Shown here one piece after another: positions 45,184 to 55,701 of a stretch of 64,000 bases of DNA. The position numbers and the translations under genes were made by a program. This DNA comes from Bradyrhizobium nivariense. Its GTDB lineage: Bacteria > Pseudomonadota > Alphaproteobacteria > Rhizobiales > Xanthobacteraceae. The stretch covers positions 124,001 through 188,000 of the forward strand of contig NZ_JARVWW010000015.1 of the NCBI RefSeq assembly GCF_029846715.1. The letters run 5' to 3'. Numbering within the stretch: the first letter of the stretch is position 1; each line of letters opens with the position of its first letter. A model generated the notes under the pieces. It saw only the letters and a program-made list of their open reading frames with translations. It was not told where the DNA came from and ran no database searches.

Positions 45184-45990
45184 CTATCGTCCCGTATCGC
45201 CCTTGCCGGCGAGCACGCGGTCGAGCCCGTAGAAGCGGTCGAGCAGAATGAGGGCGGTCATGGTGATCGCGATCACGCAGGCCGAGACCGACGTCACCAG
45301 CGGATCGATGTTGTCCTGGATGTAGAGGAACATGCGCACCGGCAGCGTCTCGGTGCCGGGTGCCGCGAGGAAGACGGTCATGGTGAGATCGTCGAAGGAC
45401 TGGATGAAGGCGAGCGCCCAGCCGCTGATGACGCCGGGCAGGATCAGCGGCAACGTGACGCGGCGGAATAGAGTCCAGCCGCCGGCGCCGAGCGAGACAG
45501 CGGCCATCTCGACCGAGAGGTCCATGCCGGTCGCCGCCGCCAGCGTCAGCCGCAGCGCGAACGGAAACACGATGATGACATGCGCGATGATCAGCGCCGC
45601 GAAGCTGCCGCCGAGGCCAGCCGAGGTGAAGAAGCGCAGGAAGGCGATGCCGAGCACGACATGCGGGATCATCAGCGGCGACAGGAACAACGCCGCCAGC
45701 GCGTCTCGACCGCGGAACCGATAGCGCGCGATCGCCAACGCCGCAGGCACCGCGAACAGCAGCGCCACGAAGGAAGACAGTGCGCCAAGGCCAAGACTGA
45801 CCCAGAAAGCATGGATGAATTCGGGATAGTTGGCGATCGCCCTGAACCAGCGCAGCGAAAAGCCGTTGGTCGGCAGCGACAGAAAGCCCTCGGGCGTGAA
45901 GGCGACGAGGCAGACCACCAGGATCGGCGCCACCATGACGATGACGAAGATGGTGTGGAAGATCAGCGCGAGCGGTCCGTTCCGGCTCAT
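45184..45990 (-). CDS. ABC transporter permease, spermidine/putrescine (PotC) type
   Basis: 268 residues, six hydrophobic helices. The EAA-loop region reads AAVSLGAGGWTLFRRVTLPLILPGVISG. It starts with a 4-nt overlap with the other permease. The family imports polyamines, opines or related cations. Its linkage to amine dehydrogenases suggests the cargo is their substrate. Confidence 0.92.
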   Translation of the reverse strand: MSRNGPLALIFHTIFVIVMVAPILVVCLVAFTPEGFLSLPTNGFSLRWFRAIANYPEFIHAFWVSLGLGALSSFVALLFAVPAALAIARYRFRGRDALAALFLSPLMIPHVVLGIAFLRFFTSAGLGGSFAALIIAHVIIVFPFALRLTLAAATGMDLSVEMAAVSLGAGGWTLFRRVTLPLILPGVISGWALAFIQSFDDLTMTVFLAAPGTETLPVRMFLYIQDNIDPLVTSVSACVIAITMTALILLDRFYGLDRVLAGKGDTGR

Positions 45991-46858
45991 CGGAACACCT
46001 CCGCGTAACGGCGCTCGATCAGTGCGTTGCTGCCGACGACGATCAAGACCAGCGCGGCCAGCAGCAGCGTGGCGACCGCCGCACCCAGCGGCCAGTTCAG
46101 CGTGTTGAGGAACTCGTCATAGGCGAGCGTCGCCGCGACCTTGAGACGACGGCCGCCGATGATGGCGGGTGTCGCAAACGCGCTGGCCGAGAGCGAGAAC
46201 ACGATGATTGCGCCCGACAGCACACCCGGCATGATCTGCGGCATGATGATGCGACGGATGATGGTCACAGGGCCGGCGCCCAGCGACAGCGCGGCATTCT
46301 CGATCTGCGGATCGAGCCGCTGCAGCGCCGCCCACACCGAGAGCACCATGAACGGCATCATCACATGTGCGAGCGCGACCACCATGCCTGTTTCGGTGAA
46401 CATGAAGGGGATAGGTGCGCGGATCACCCCGGCCGACATCAGCAGCTTGTTGACGAGGCCGTTATTGCCGCCGAACAGCAGCGCCCAGCCGAGCGTCCGC
46501 GCCACCACGGAAATCAACAGCGGCCCGAGGATCACAAGCAGGAAGACGCTTTTCCAGCGTCCGCTCATGCGGTTGAGGATGTAGGCTTCGGGCGCGCCGA
46601 GCACCGCGGTGAGCAGCGTGGTCAGGATCGCGATGCGAAACGTGCGCCAGAACATCTCGGCGTAATAGGGATCGGTTACGATCTCGTGCCAATTCTTGAC
46701 GATGAAGACGGGCTCGATGCCCTTGTATTGACCCCAATCGTGGAACGACAGCATCACGGTCATTGCGAGCGGAATCAGCAGCACGCCGACGAACAGCATC
46801 AAAGCGGGCGCCGTCATGGCCCAGGGCGCACGCACTCTGCGTTCCTCGGCGGCTGTGC

Positions 46859-46862
<4 letters not shown>
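45987..46862 (-). CDS. ABC transporter permease, spermidine/putrescine (PotB) type
   Basis: 291 residues with six hydrophobic helices. The EAA loop is NAALSLGAGPVTIIRRIIMPQ followed by MPGVLSGAIIVFSLSASAF. It overlaps the ATPase gene (46859-46862) and the second permease gene (45987-45990) by 4 nt each, so all three are translated together. It forms the channel with the PotC-type partner. Confidence 0.92.
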
Positions 46863-47899
<1,037 letters not shown>

Positions 47900-47922
47900 G
47901 GCACTGTCTCCGCTATGGCCGA

Positions 47923-48957
47923 TCAGCGCTCGACCTCGCGATTCCAGCGCTTGGTCCACTCCTCACGCTTGTCGTTGATGACCGTCCAGTCCGGATTATA
48001 GAGCTTTGCCGCGCGCTCGCCGATCGGCGCCATCTTGCCGAGCTCCGGCGGGACCACCAGCGATTTCAGCACCGGGCCGTAGCCGTAGTCCTTCAGCAAC
48101 ACGAGCTGGATTTTAGGGTCGAGCAGCATCTTGATGAAGCTCGACGCGAGCGGCGAGGCGTTCGGCTTGGTGATCGGACACGCCGTCGTCAGCAGGGTTG
48201 CGGCGCCTTCCTTGGGATAGACGAAGTCGACGGGGAAGCCGGTGTTGGCAAAGCTCTGCACGCGGCCGGTGCCCCACACCGCGATCACGGCCTGGCCGGA
48301 CTGGAACAGCTCGGTCATCTTGCCCGGCGACGGCTCGTAGGCGAGCACGTTCGGATTGATCTGCTCCTTGAATATCTTGAAACCGGAATCGACACTGGAC
48401 TCGCCGCCGCCGTTCATCTTCGACAGCATCACCAGCGCTTCGAGGCCATAGGTGTTGTTGATCGGCGGGATCACGAGCTGCTTGGCGTATTTCGTGTCCT
48501 TCAAATCGTTCCACGAGGTCGGCGGCGCCCAGCCCTTCTCCGCAAACACCTTGGTATTGTACATCAGGCCAGTCGCAACGATGCCGATCGCGACCGCGCG
48601 ATCGTCCTTGAAGCGGGCGGTGTCATAGAGATCGGCCGGCAGGCTATCGAGCTTGCCGCAGAAGCCGAGCTGGATCGCCTGGTACATCGGGCCGTCGTCG
48701 ACGATGGCGACGTCGATCTGCTGGTTGCCCTTCTGCGCCTGGAGCTTTGCCAGCGTGTCGGTGGAGTTGCCGGCGACGTACTCGACCTTGACGCCGTTCT
48801 CCTTCTCAAAGGTCGGGATCACCTCGTCGCGGATGGTCTTCTCGAACGAGCCGCCATAGCCGGCGACATAGAGCGTCTTTTGCTGGGCCGAGGCGACCGA
48901 CGGGGCGGCAATGAGAGCCGCGATGCTGACCGCTGTCAGCAGGCGAAAAGTCTTCAT
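47923..48957 (-). CDS. ABC transporter substrate-binding protein, polyamine/opine type
   Basis: 344 residues from the ATG at 48957, with a Sec signal (LLTAVSIAALIAAPSVASAQ). The mature protein starts KTLYVAGYGGSFEKTI and shows the PotD/Fe3+-type bilobal pattern (QIDVAIVDDGPMYQAIQLG; VIAVWGTGRVQSF). It is the first gene of the nine-gene operon. The 274 bp to the divergent LysR gene should hold both promoters; a GGCA-N9-TGCC element at 49190-49206 is a possible LysR contact but is weak evidence. Confidence 0.91.
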   Translation of the reverse strand: MKTFRLLTAVSIAALIAAPSVASAQQKTLYVAGYGGSFEKTIRDEVIPTFEKENGVKVEYVAGNSTDTLAKLQAQKGNQQIDVAIVDDGPMYQAIQLGFCGKLDSLPADLYDTARFKDDRAVAIGIVATGLMYNTKVFAEKGWAPPTSWNDLKDTKYAKQLVIPPINNTYGLEALVMLSKMNGGGESSVDSGFKIFKEQINPNVLAYEPSPGKMTELFQSGQAVIAVWGTGRVQSFANTGFPVDFVYPKEGAATLLTTACPITKPNASPLASSFIKMLLDPKIQLVLLKDYGYGPVLKSLVVPPELGKMAPIGERAAKLYNPDWTVINDKREEWTKRWNREVER

Positions 48958-49230
48958 GTGGTCCGATCTCCATACCGGGATGAGGTGACGTGCCGACGAG
49001 TCTCGCTGGCTGAGCCTTCCGCATTTCCTTCCGCGCGAATCCCGTGTCCGACCAGGGCTCCGGCCCCTGCTCGACGGGCTTTGGCGCGATCCGGAGGTTT
49101 GAACCCCTCCAATCTGCCGAAAAAGCGGGCTGTCTCCAGCTCTGATGAAAAAGATCGCAAACTCTGGCTTCCATCGTCCAATGAATAATGGCACCGTCTG
49201 CATGCCGAAATGTTATGAACGGAATTCGGG

Positions 49231-50130
49231 ATGGCGCGGATCAATTCGCGGCAGGTGGAGGCCTTCCGCGCGACGATGCTGACCGGCAGCGTCACTGAGG
49301 CGGCGGCCCTGATGACCGTGACGCAGCCGGCCGTCAGCCGGTTGCTGCGCGACCTCCAGGCACTGTTGAAGATGGAGCTGTTCGAACGGCGCGGCACCGG
49401 CCTCGTGCCGACCGCTGCGGCAATGGCACTCTACACCGAAGTCGAGCGCTCCTTCGTCGGCCTCGAACGCATCACGGCGGCAGCTGAGGAAATCCGCGGC
49501 CGCCGCACCGGCTCGCTGCGGATCGCTGCACTTCCAGCGCTGTCGAATGGCTACCTGCCCCGACTGGCCGGACATTTTTTGAAAGAGCGGCCCAACCTCA
49601 ACCTCGCCTTCTTCGGCGTGATCTCGCCGATCGTGGTCGACTGGGTGCTGAACAATCAATGCGACATCGGCTTTGCCGAGGTGCCGATCGCACATTCGGG
49701 CCTGCCGAGTCTGCGGCTGCCGGCGCTGGCGCGCGTCGCGGTGCTGCCGACCGGACATCATTTGGCGGAGAAAGAGGTGCTGGAGCCGGGCGATTTCGAG
49801 GGCGAGACCTTCATCTCACTGTCGGCGGGATCGTCGAGCCGGCATCTCGTCGACCAGGTCTTCCATCGCAGCGACGTCCGCCGCGTGCTCAGGGTCGAGA
49901 CCACCCTGTCGGAGATCATGTGCGGCATGGTGTCGTCGGGACTTGGCGTCGCAATCTGCGATCCCTTCACCGCGCAGGAATTTGCAACGCGCGGCGTCGT
50001 CGTGCGCCGCTTTCTGCCGCGCATCGACTTCGAATTCTCAGCGGTTTTTCCGGCGCAGCGCAGCCCCTCGCCGGTAGCGTTGGACCTCGTCGAGACCATG
50101 CGCAAGTCGCTCGCCGAGTTCGAAGATTGA
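49231..50130 (+). CDS. LysR-family regulator of the amine-dehydrogenase operon
   Basis: 299 residues. The N-terminal wHTH is RQVEAFRATMLTGSVTEAAA and TQPAVSRLLRDLQALL; the C-terminal ligand domain spans about 95-295. It is divergent from the ABC-dehydrogenase operon, the usual layout for LysR control of a neighbour. The inducer is likely to be the transported compound. It belongs to the branch that includes opine and amino acid regulators (OccR/NocR type). Confidence 0.9.
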   Translation: MARINSRQVEAFRATMLTGSVTEAAALMTVTQPAVSRLLRDLQALLKMELFERRGTGLVPTAAAMALYTEVERSFVGLERITAAAEEIRGRRTGSLRIAALPALSNGYLPRLAGHFLKERPNLNLAFFGVISPIVVDWVLNNQCDIGFAEVPIAHSGLPSLRLPALARVAVLPTGHHLAEKEVLEPGDFEGETFISLSAGSSSRHLVDQVFHRSDVRRVLRVETTLSEIMCGMVSSGLGVAICDPFTAQEFATRGVVVRRFLPRIDFEFSAVFPAQRSPSPVALDLVETMRKSLAEFED

Positions 50131-50178
50131 AGCAGAATCGCTTTGGGTTGAAAATGGTGCAGCCACAGGCTCGCTCAA

Positions 50179-50297
50179 CCTCTCCCGCTTGCGGGGGAGG
50201 TCGGCGCGAAGCGCCGGGTGGGGGCTTTCTCCTTACGGGGAGTGTCCCGATGTGGAGAGAGCCCCCACCCCTGCCCTCCCCCGCAAGCGGGAGAGGG
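50179..50297. repeat. Inverted repeat, intergenic
   Basis: CCTCTCCCGCTTGCGGGGGAG (left arm, from 50179) and CCCGCAAGCGGGAGAGGG (right, to 50297) pair across a 119-bp unit whose centre also folds (GTGGGGGCT with AGCCCCCAC). It lies between the convergent LysR and amidohydrolase genes and probably limits read-through. The same type of unit is widespread in this genus. Confidence 0.7.
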
Positions 50298-50329
50298 AGT
50301 GCACCTTCTTCGTGGCTCCCAAAGCGCCC

Positions 50330-51703
50330 TCAGCCATTGAACGCGGCCTGGGCCTCCGGCAGGTCCCAGATCTTGCCGATCGCAGCCGTCCCCGCCGCCG
50401 TGATCGCCGCTTCGTCGGCGCCAAGATAGCGGCCGGCATCGACCAGCATGCGGCCGTCGACGACGACCTGATCGATGTTGGCGCGGTTGGCGAGCGCGAT
50501 CAGTGCGCGGCGCGGGTCGAACAGCGGTTGAAGATGCGGATGGGTGAGATCGACGACAGTGAGGTCAGCGGTCGCGCCCGGCTCGATGCGGCCGAGGTCA
50601 GGCCGCTTGATCACGTCTGCGGCGACCGTCGTGTTGGCCTCGATCAGCTCGGGCGAGTTCGCAACGTCGGCGCGCGCTGAGGTGATCTTGGAGATCAACG
50701 AGGCGGCATTGAGCTCACCGAGCAGGTCCATGTTGTAGCCGTCGGTGCCGACCACGGTGCGCACGCCGTGCTCCGCGAACCGGCTGAACGCGGCGGTGAC
50801 GCCGGCGCGCGCGAACACGCGCGGGCAATTCAGCACGGTCATGCCGCGTGCGGCCATCAGCTTGAGATCGTCGTCGCTGCTGAACATGCAGTGCGCCGCC
50901 ATCAGATCGGGCGCCAGCAGGCCCAGCCACTCCAGATATTGCGCCGGCGTGCGGCCGCCATAGCGCTTGCCGATGGTCTCGACCTCGGCGCGGCTCTGCG
51001 CCATATGGGTCGTGATGGGCACGCCGAGCTCGCGCGCCCGCGCGGCACAGGCCTTCAAGAGGTCAGGCCCGCAGGTGTCGGTGGCATGCGGGCTCATGGC
51101 GAGGCCGATGCGACCGTCGCCACGATTGTTCCAGCGCTGATAGAGCGCGTCCCACGTCGCCATGTCGGCGGTGCCATCATCGCCGGCATAGTGGACCACG
51201 CCGTCCGGGCCGGCCTTGGCGTCGGAGGTGGAGAAGAGGTAGGGCGCGCCGTAGAAGCGGATGCCCATCTCTTCCGCGGCGTCGAACATCTCCGGAATCG
51301 AGTTGCGGAACGGCTCCATTACCGTGGTGGCGCCGCCCTTCAGGAGCTGGAGGATGCCGAGCCGCGCGACCGCCATGCGCTCTTCCGCCGACAGCAGATC
51401 AGCGCCGCGCTTGGTCAGCGGCAAAAGCACGGTGTAGACGATGCTCTGGTTGTTGCGACGGCCGTTGCCGTCCTCGGTGTGGCTGCGCGCCACCGCCTCA
51501 GAGAAGCAGTGATTGTGGAGGTTGAGGAGGCCCGGCAGGACGAAGCGGCCGGGACGGTCATGCACCTCGTCGGCCTGCGGCTTGTCGCGCGTGACTGCGG
51601 CGATCTTCTTGCCTTCGATCAGGACCCAATGGTCGCGCAACACGTCCTGCGCGCCGTCCTTGCGTGACAGCACATAGCTGCCGAAGATTGCGATCGTGCT
51701 CAT
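50330..51703 (-). CDS. Amidohydrolase, AtzB/TrzA/cytosine-deaminase-like
   Basis: 457 residues. The metal-site motifs are in order: LHNHC (HxH, near residue 62), THMAQS (His), AHCMF (His) and VVGTDGYNMD (Asp). These place it in the subtype III ATZ/TRZ group that hydrolyses amines or halides from nitrogen heterocycles and nucleobases. It is the last gene of the nine-gene operon and overlaps the upstream binding-protein gene by 4 nt. It may be a deaminase in ureide or heterocycle breakdown. Confidence 0.88.
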   Translation of the reverse strand: MSTIAIFGSYVLSRKDGAQDVLRDHWVLIEGKKIAAVTRDKPQADEVHDRPGRFVLPGLLNLHNHCFSEAVARSHTEDGNGRRNNQSIVYTVLLPLTKRGADLLSAEERMAVARLGILQLLKGGATTVMEPFRNSIPEMFDAAEEMGIRFYGAPYLFSTSDAKAGPDGVVHYAGDDGTADMATWDALYQRWNNRGDGRIGLAMSPHATDTCGPDLLKACAARARELGVPITTHMAQSRAEVETIGKRYGGRTPAQYLEWLGLLAPDLMAAHCMFSSDDDLKLMAARGMTVLNCPRVFARAGVTAAFSRFAEHGVRTVVGTDGYNMDLLGELNAASLISKITSARADVANSPELIEANTTVAADVIKRPDLGRIEPGATADLTVVDLTHPHLQPLFDPRRALIALANRANIDQVVVDGRMLVDAGRYLGADEAAITAAGTAAIGKIWDLPEAQAAFNG

Positions 51704-53283
51704 GCGGGGCGTACGTTCCAGAAGACGGCGGTGCCGTCGAGAATGCCGGTGATAGCTTTGCGATAGGCGGTCGGCTGCTTGTACAGGCCGATCGGAATAT
51801 AGGGGATTTCCTGGAAAGCCACCGCCTGGATCTCACGGCAGATGCGCTGCTGCTCGGCGAGCTCGGAGGCCGCCAGCCACTGGCTGCGCAGGCCGCCCAT
51901 CTTCTCGCTCGCATACCAGCCGGCGACCTTGCCCTCGCCGCGGATGTTGGTGTTGCCGGCCGGATTGAGCCAGTCGATGCCCTGCCAGTTGCCGACCGCC
52001 GCGCTCCAGCCGCCCTGCCCGATCGGGTCCTTCTTGAGCTGACGCTGCAACACCACGGCGAAATCGAGCCCGGCATATTCGACGTTCATGCCCGCCTTGC
52101 GCAGGCTGTCGACGGCGATCTCGCCGAGCGGCTTCTGCGCCAGCGAGTTGGTGGGGACGAGTACCACGATCTTCTCGCCATTGTAGCCGGCGGCTTTCAA
52201 TTCAGCCTTCACCTTGGCGTAGTCGCGCGGGCCGCGGAACACGTCGAGACCGACCTCGCTCGCCATCGGCGTATCAGGCGCGAAATAGCCAATCGGCGAG
52301 ATCTGGAAGTTCGGATCGGTCCCGGCCACGGCGGTCATGAAGGCGGATTGATCGATCGCCCCCAGGAGCGCGCGGCGAACGGCAGGGTTGTCGAATGGCG
52401 GCTGAAGATGATTGAGGCGCAGCATGCAGGCATAACCCCGGGGATCGAGGATGCGCGTCTCGATGTCGCCGGCAGCCTTGATGATCGGCAACAGATCGTG
52501 CGGCGTGGTCTCCTGCCAGTCCTGCTCGCCGGTCTGCAGCGCGGCGACGCCAGTGCCGGCATCGGGCGTGGTGGTCCAGACCACCCGATCGTAGTGGACG
52601 ATCTTCGGACCCGCGGTCCAATCCGGCTTGCCGTCGGTGCGCGGCTGATAGCGCTCGAACTTGGCATAAGCGTTGCGCGCGCCCTGCACGCGCTCGTCGG
52701 CGAGATAGCGGAACGGGCCGCTGCCGATCACTTCGGTCAGCGGCTTGAACGGATCCTGGCTCGCCAGCCGCTCCGGCATCATGAAGCAGGCGTTGATCGC
52801 GGCCTTGCCAAGCGCCTGCGGCAACAGCGGGAACGGACGCTTGAGGCGGAAGCGGATGGTGCGGTCGTCGACGGTCGACAGCTCGTCAGTCGCCTCCATC
52901 AGCTCGCCGCCAAAGCCGTCACGCGCCGCCCAGCGGCGGATGCTCGCGACGCAGTCCCGCGCAAGCACGCGCTCGCCATCGTGCCAGAACAGGCCGTCGC
53001 GCAACGTTAGATCCCACTGGAGGCCGTCACCGGAAATGAGATGGCCCGACAGCATCTGCGGCGAAACCTGGAGCGAAGAACTCATGCCATAGAGCGTGTC
53101 GTAGACCATGAAGCCATGGTTTCGCGAAACCTGTGCCGTGGAATAGATGGGATCGACGAAGGCGAGGTCGATCACAGGAATGAAGCGTAGCGTGGTCTGG
53201 GATTCGGCGCGTACGATGCCCGGAAATGACAGCGCCGGAGCGGCGGCAGCGGCTTTCAACAGGGAGCGGCGGGAGATGGGCAT
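51700..53283 (-). CDS. ABC transporter substrate-binding protein, peptide/nickel family (orphan)
   Basis: 527 residues. A leader with MPISRRSLLKAAAAAPALSF (twin-arginine, Tat-like) precedes the SBP family 5 fold (LTLRDGLFWHDGERV, PAVRRALLGAIDQSA). No permease or ATPase of the peptide class lies in this window, so it must use a distant transporter or feed a different system. It sits in the operon between the racemase and the amidohydrolase and may present the pathway substrate. Confidence 0.9.
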   Translation of the reverse strand: MPISRRSLLKAAAAAPALSFPGIVRAESQTTLRFIPVIDLAFVDPIYSTAQVSRNHGFMVYDTLYGMSSSLQVSPQMLSGHLISGDGLQWDLTLRDGLFWHDGERVLARDCVASIRRWAARDGFGGELMEATDELSTVDDRTIRFRLKRPFPLLPQALGKAAINACFMMPERLASQDPFKPLTEVIGSGPFRYLADERVQGARNAYAKFERYQPRTDGKPDWTAGPKIVHYDRVVWTTTPDAGTGVAALQTGEQDWQETTPHDLLPIIKAAGDIETRILDPRGYACMLRLNHLQPPFDNPAVRRALLGAIDQSAFMTAVAGTDPNFQISPIGYFAPDTPMASEVGLDVFRGPRDYAKVKAELKAAGYNGEKIVVLVPTNSLAQKPLGEIAVDSLRKAGMNVEYAGLDFAVVLQRQLKKDPIGQGGWSAAVGNWQGIDWLNPAGNTNIRGEGKVAGWYASEKMGGLRSQWLAASELAEQQRICREIQAVAFQEIPYIPIGLYKQPTAYRKAITGILDGTAVFWNVRPA

Positions 53284-53326
53284 TACAGGAAGCTCCTGAC
53301 GAGACCGAAATGCATCATTCGTCTCT

Positions 53327-53977
53327 TCACATGTTCAACAAGACGGCACCGATCGCAGCGGCCACCGCCTGCTGCGCCGGCTCGACCACGGGAACGCCGA
53401 TGGCCTCCGCAATCGACGCGCGATGCGACGCCATGCCGGCGCAGCCCATCACCACGACATCGGCGCGGCATTGCGTAACCAGCGCGCGGCCGGCGTCGAT
53501 CAACCGTCCCCGGATGTCAGCGCCGGCCGTCTCCGCCGCGCTCGCGCCGACCGACCAGCTTCCGGCATAGCGGCCGTCGATACCCATCAGCCGTACCATG
53601 CGCTGCTGGCGGCGGATGCTCGACGGCGACAGCGCGATGACGCCAAAACGTTCGCCGAGCATCAGCGCGCGAAAGATTCCGCATTCGGCGATGCCCATGA
53701 CGGGACGACCGCCGGCCGCTTCGCGCACCGCATGCAGGCCGGGATCGCTGAAGCAGGCCAGCACGAAGGCATCGGCGGCGTCGCGCGCGACGCGGTTGAC
53801 CAGCGGCATGACGACGCTGTCGGCATCGCGTTGCGAGCTGATACCCCGCGGTCCCTCGGCAAGGCCGACCACTTCAATCTCCGGCCCGCCAGCGATGCGC
53901 AGCGGTGCAACCGCCTCGTCGATGGCCGCCGTCACCGAGGCGGAGGAGTTGGGGTTGATGACGAGGATGCGGGTCAT
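53327..53977 (-). CDS. Asp/Glu/hydantoin racemase family protein
   Basis: 216 residues from the ATG at 53977 (MTRILVINPNSSASVT); a TTG start at 53989 would add four. Both catalytic Cys are present: ACFSDPGLHAVREA (first) and VVMGCAGMAS (second), as in hydantoin racemase. That enzyme interconverts D- and L-5-substituted hydantoins. The gene is coupled to the upstream deacetylase-fold gene and clusters with a D-carbamoylase, which supports a hydantoin role over amino acid racemisation. Confidence 0.85.
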   Translation of the reverse strand: MTRILVINPNSSASVTAAIDEAVAPLRIAGGPEIEVVGLAEGPRGISSQRDADSVVMPLVNRVARDAADAFVLACFSDPGLHAVREAAGGRPVMGIAECGIFRALMLGERFGVIALSPSSIRRQQRMVRLMGIDGRYAGSWSVGASAAETAGADIRGRLIDAGRALVTQCRADVVVMGCAGMASHRASIAEAIGVPVVEPAQQAVAAAIGAVLLNM

Positions 53978-53985
53978 GGCGTGGC

Positions 53986-54870
53986 TCAACTTTTGCCGGC
54001 CTCGTGGCGCAGGAAGTTGGCCGCAATCTTCTCACCGGTCGTGATCCAGACGTCCGGGCAGGACTTTGCGTAGGTCAAGAACTCGCGCAGCAGACGCAGC
54101 CGCATCGGTCGGCCGCTGCATTGCGGATGCAGCACGGTGGTTACCATCGCGCCCCAGTCCCTGGTCTCGTCAAGCTCGTCCTTCCAGATGGACAGCACGT
54201 GCTCCTTGGGGAAAATCGAGCGAGGGCTGAAGCGCGCGGACAGGCCGTGCATCCAATCGTCATAGCTCGCGGTCACCGGCAGCTCGATCGTGCCCGGTTT
54301 GCCGTCGGCGAGACGGTGGCGATAGGGCCGCACGTCGTCGCGGAACGAGGAGGTGTAGACGATGCCGTGGCGCACCAGCGCCACCCGCAGCTCCTCGGTG
54401 AACTCGCCATAGGGCGCGCGATAGCCGGTCGGCTTGACGCCAAGCCGGCGCTTGAGCGCCTCAAAACCGCGCTCCAACTCCTCCTCGATCCAGGGATCGC
54501 CGGGGTCGGGCAGCAGATGGTAATAGCCGTGGTGGCCGATCTCATGACCGGCCTTGAGAATGGACTCGGCCATCGCCGGATGCGCGTCGACCGACCATCC
54601 CGTGACGAAGAAGGTCGCTTTGAGATTGAGCTGGTCGAGCAGCTCCAGAAGCTTCGGCGTGCCGACGCGCGCCTCATAGCCGCCATAGCTCATGGTGATC
54701 AGCCGCTGCGCGTGCACGGCGTCCTTGCTGGTCCACGCGCTCTCCGCGTCCACGTCGAACGACAGGAACATCGCCGAATTGTACGGCTTCGGCCAAGGGT
54801 ATTCCGGCGCGGGATCCGCAGTGTTGGCCGGAACCAGCGGAATGCTCTTGAGTGCCTTACTGTCCAGCAT
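53986..54870 (-). CDS. Polysaccharide-deacetylase-fold hydrolase (PuuE/imidase-like)
   Basis: 294 residues. Metal motifs: SFDVDAESAW (Asp-x-Asp), HEIGHHGYYH (HxxxH) and GYRAPYGE. The late VTTVLHPQCSGRP supplies a His. There is no signal peptide, so it acts in the cytoplasm, unlike wall deacetylases. PuuE allantoinase and cyclic imide hydrolases share this fold (family knowledge). It lies between a carbamoyl-amino-acid hydrolase importer set and a hydantoin-type racemase, so I infer that it opens a cyclic amide or imide ring. It overlaps the upstream binding-protein gene by 14 nt. Peptidoglycan deacetylation remains possible. Confidence 0.82.
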   Translation of the reverse strand: MLDSKALKSIPLVPANTADPAPEYPWPKPYNSAMFLSFDVDAESAWTSKDAVHAQRLITMSYGGYEARVGTPKLLELLDQLNLKATFFVTGWSVDAHPAMAESILKAGHEIGHHGYYHLLPDPGDPWIEEELERGFEALKRRLGVKPTGYRAPYGEFTEELRVALVRHGIVYTSSFRDDVRPYRHRLADGKPGTIELPVTASYDDWMHGLSARFSPRSIFPKEHVLSIWKDELDETRDWGAMVTTVLHPQCSGRPMRLRLLREFLTYAKSCPDVWITTGEKIAANFLRHEAGKS

Positions 54871-55687
54871 TGATGGTCGCCTTCTCTATTCCGTTGTCAC
54901 TCAGTTTCCATTTGGCGAGCAGGGTCTTGTAGGTGCCGTCGGCGATCAGCGCGTCGACCGCCTCCAGAATGGCCTGCTGAAGTGCCTTTTCGTTGACCGG
55001 CAGGGCGATGCCGGTGAACTGCTGCGAGATGGGCGTGCCGACCGGTGCATACGCGCCGGGTTCGAGATCCATGATGTAAGGTAGCGTCTCGTTACCCTGC
55101 ACGGCGGCATCGATACGGCCTTGCTTGAGCTGGGTGCGGGCATCGGCCGAGCCATCGGTGCCGACGAAGACGATCGGAGTGCTACCGCAGTTCTTCTCGC
55201 TCCAGGCCGCGATCTCGGCCGGAAACTTGGTGCGGCGGCTGGCGCCGACCTTCTTGCCGCAGAGCGAGGCCAGGTCCTTGAATTCAGCCGCGCGCGACTG
55301 CTGCACGAAGAAGTGCGGACCGCTGCGCAAATAATCGACGAAGGACGCGATCTCGTGCCGGCTGGCGTAGTCCGTGAAGCCGGACAGAATCGCGTCCACC
55401 CGCCCGGTCGAGATCGACGGCATGAACTCGGCAAAGCTGGTCTCCTGCCATTCGATCTTGACGCCGAGCTTGCGGCCGATGGCCTCGCCGAGATCGATGT
55501 CGAAGCCGGACAACGCGTTGGTGGCGGGATCGCGGAACTCCATCGGCGGATAGTTCGGCACCAGCGCCACCTTGATGCTGCCGCGCTTGGCGATCTCCGC
55601 GGGCAGCTCGATCGCCCAAGCCTGAACACTTAGAGCTGAAACACTCATGGCACCGAAAAGCGCCGCCGTAACCAAAAGTCTCTTCAT
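54857..55687 (-). CDS. Amino-acid-type ABC substrate-binding protein (second copy)
   Basis: 276 residues with a signal (LLVTAALFGAMSVSALSVQA). Family 3 pattern: VALVPNYPPMEFRDPATNAL and GFDIDLGEAIGRKLGVKIEW. It is closely similar in layout to the protein at 57317, which has the same PPMEFRDPATN/APMEYRDPATN element, and the two bracket one permease and one ATPase gene. They are likely to serve the same channel with different ligands, perhaps the D- and L- or cyclic and open forms. Starts 14 nt after the ATPase gene. Confidence 0.9.
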   Translation of the reverse strand: MKRLLVTAALFGAMSVSALSVQAWAIELPAEIAKRGSIKVALVPNYPPMEFRDPATNALSGFDIDLGEAIGRKLGVKIEWQETSFAEFMPSISTGRVDAILSGFTDYASRHEIASFVDYLRSGPHFFVQQSRAAEFKDLASLCGKKVGASRRTKFPAEIAAWSEKNCGSTPIVFVGTDGSADARTQLKQGRIDAAVQGNETLPYIMDLEPGAYAPVGTPISQQFTGIALPVNEKALQQAILEAVDALIADGTYKTLLAKWKLSDNGIEKATINAGQ

Positions 55688-55701
55688 CGATACGCCCCCA
55701 T

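Noticed and set aside
49092..49114. GGAGGTTTGAACCCCTCC hairpin, tRNA-like
   Set aside because: The loop has the wrong length for a T-arm and no cloverleaf is possible; probably a chance hairpin in a leader region.
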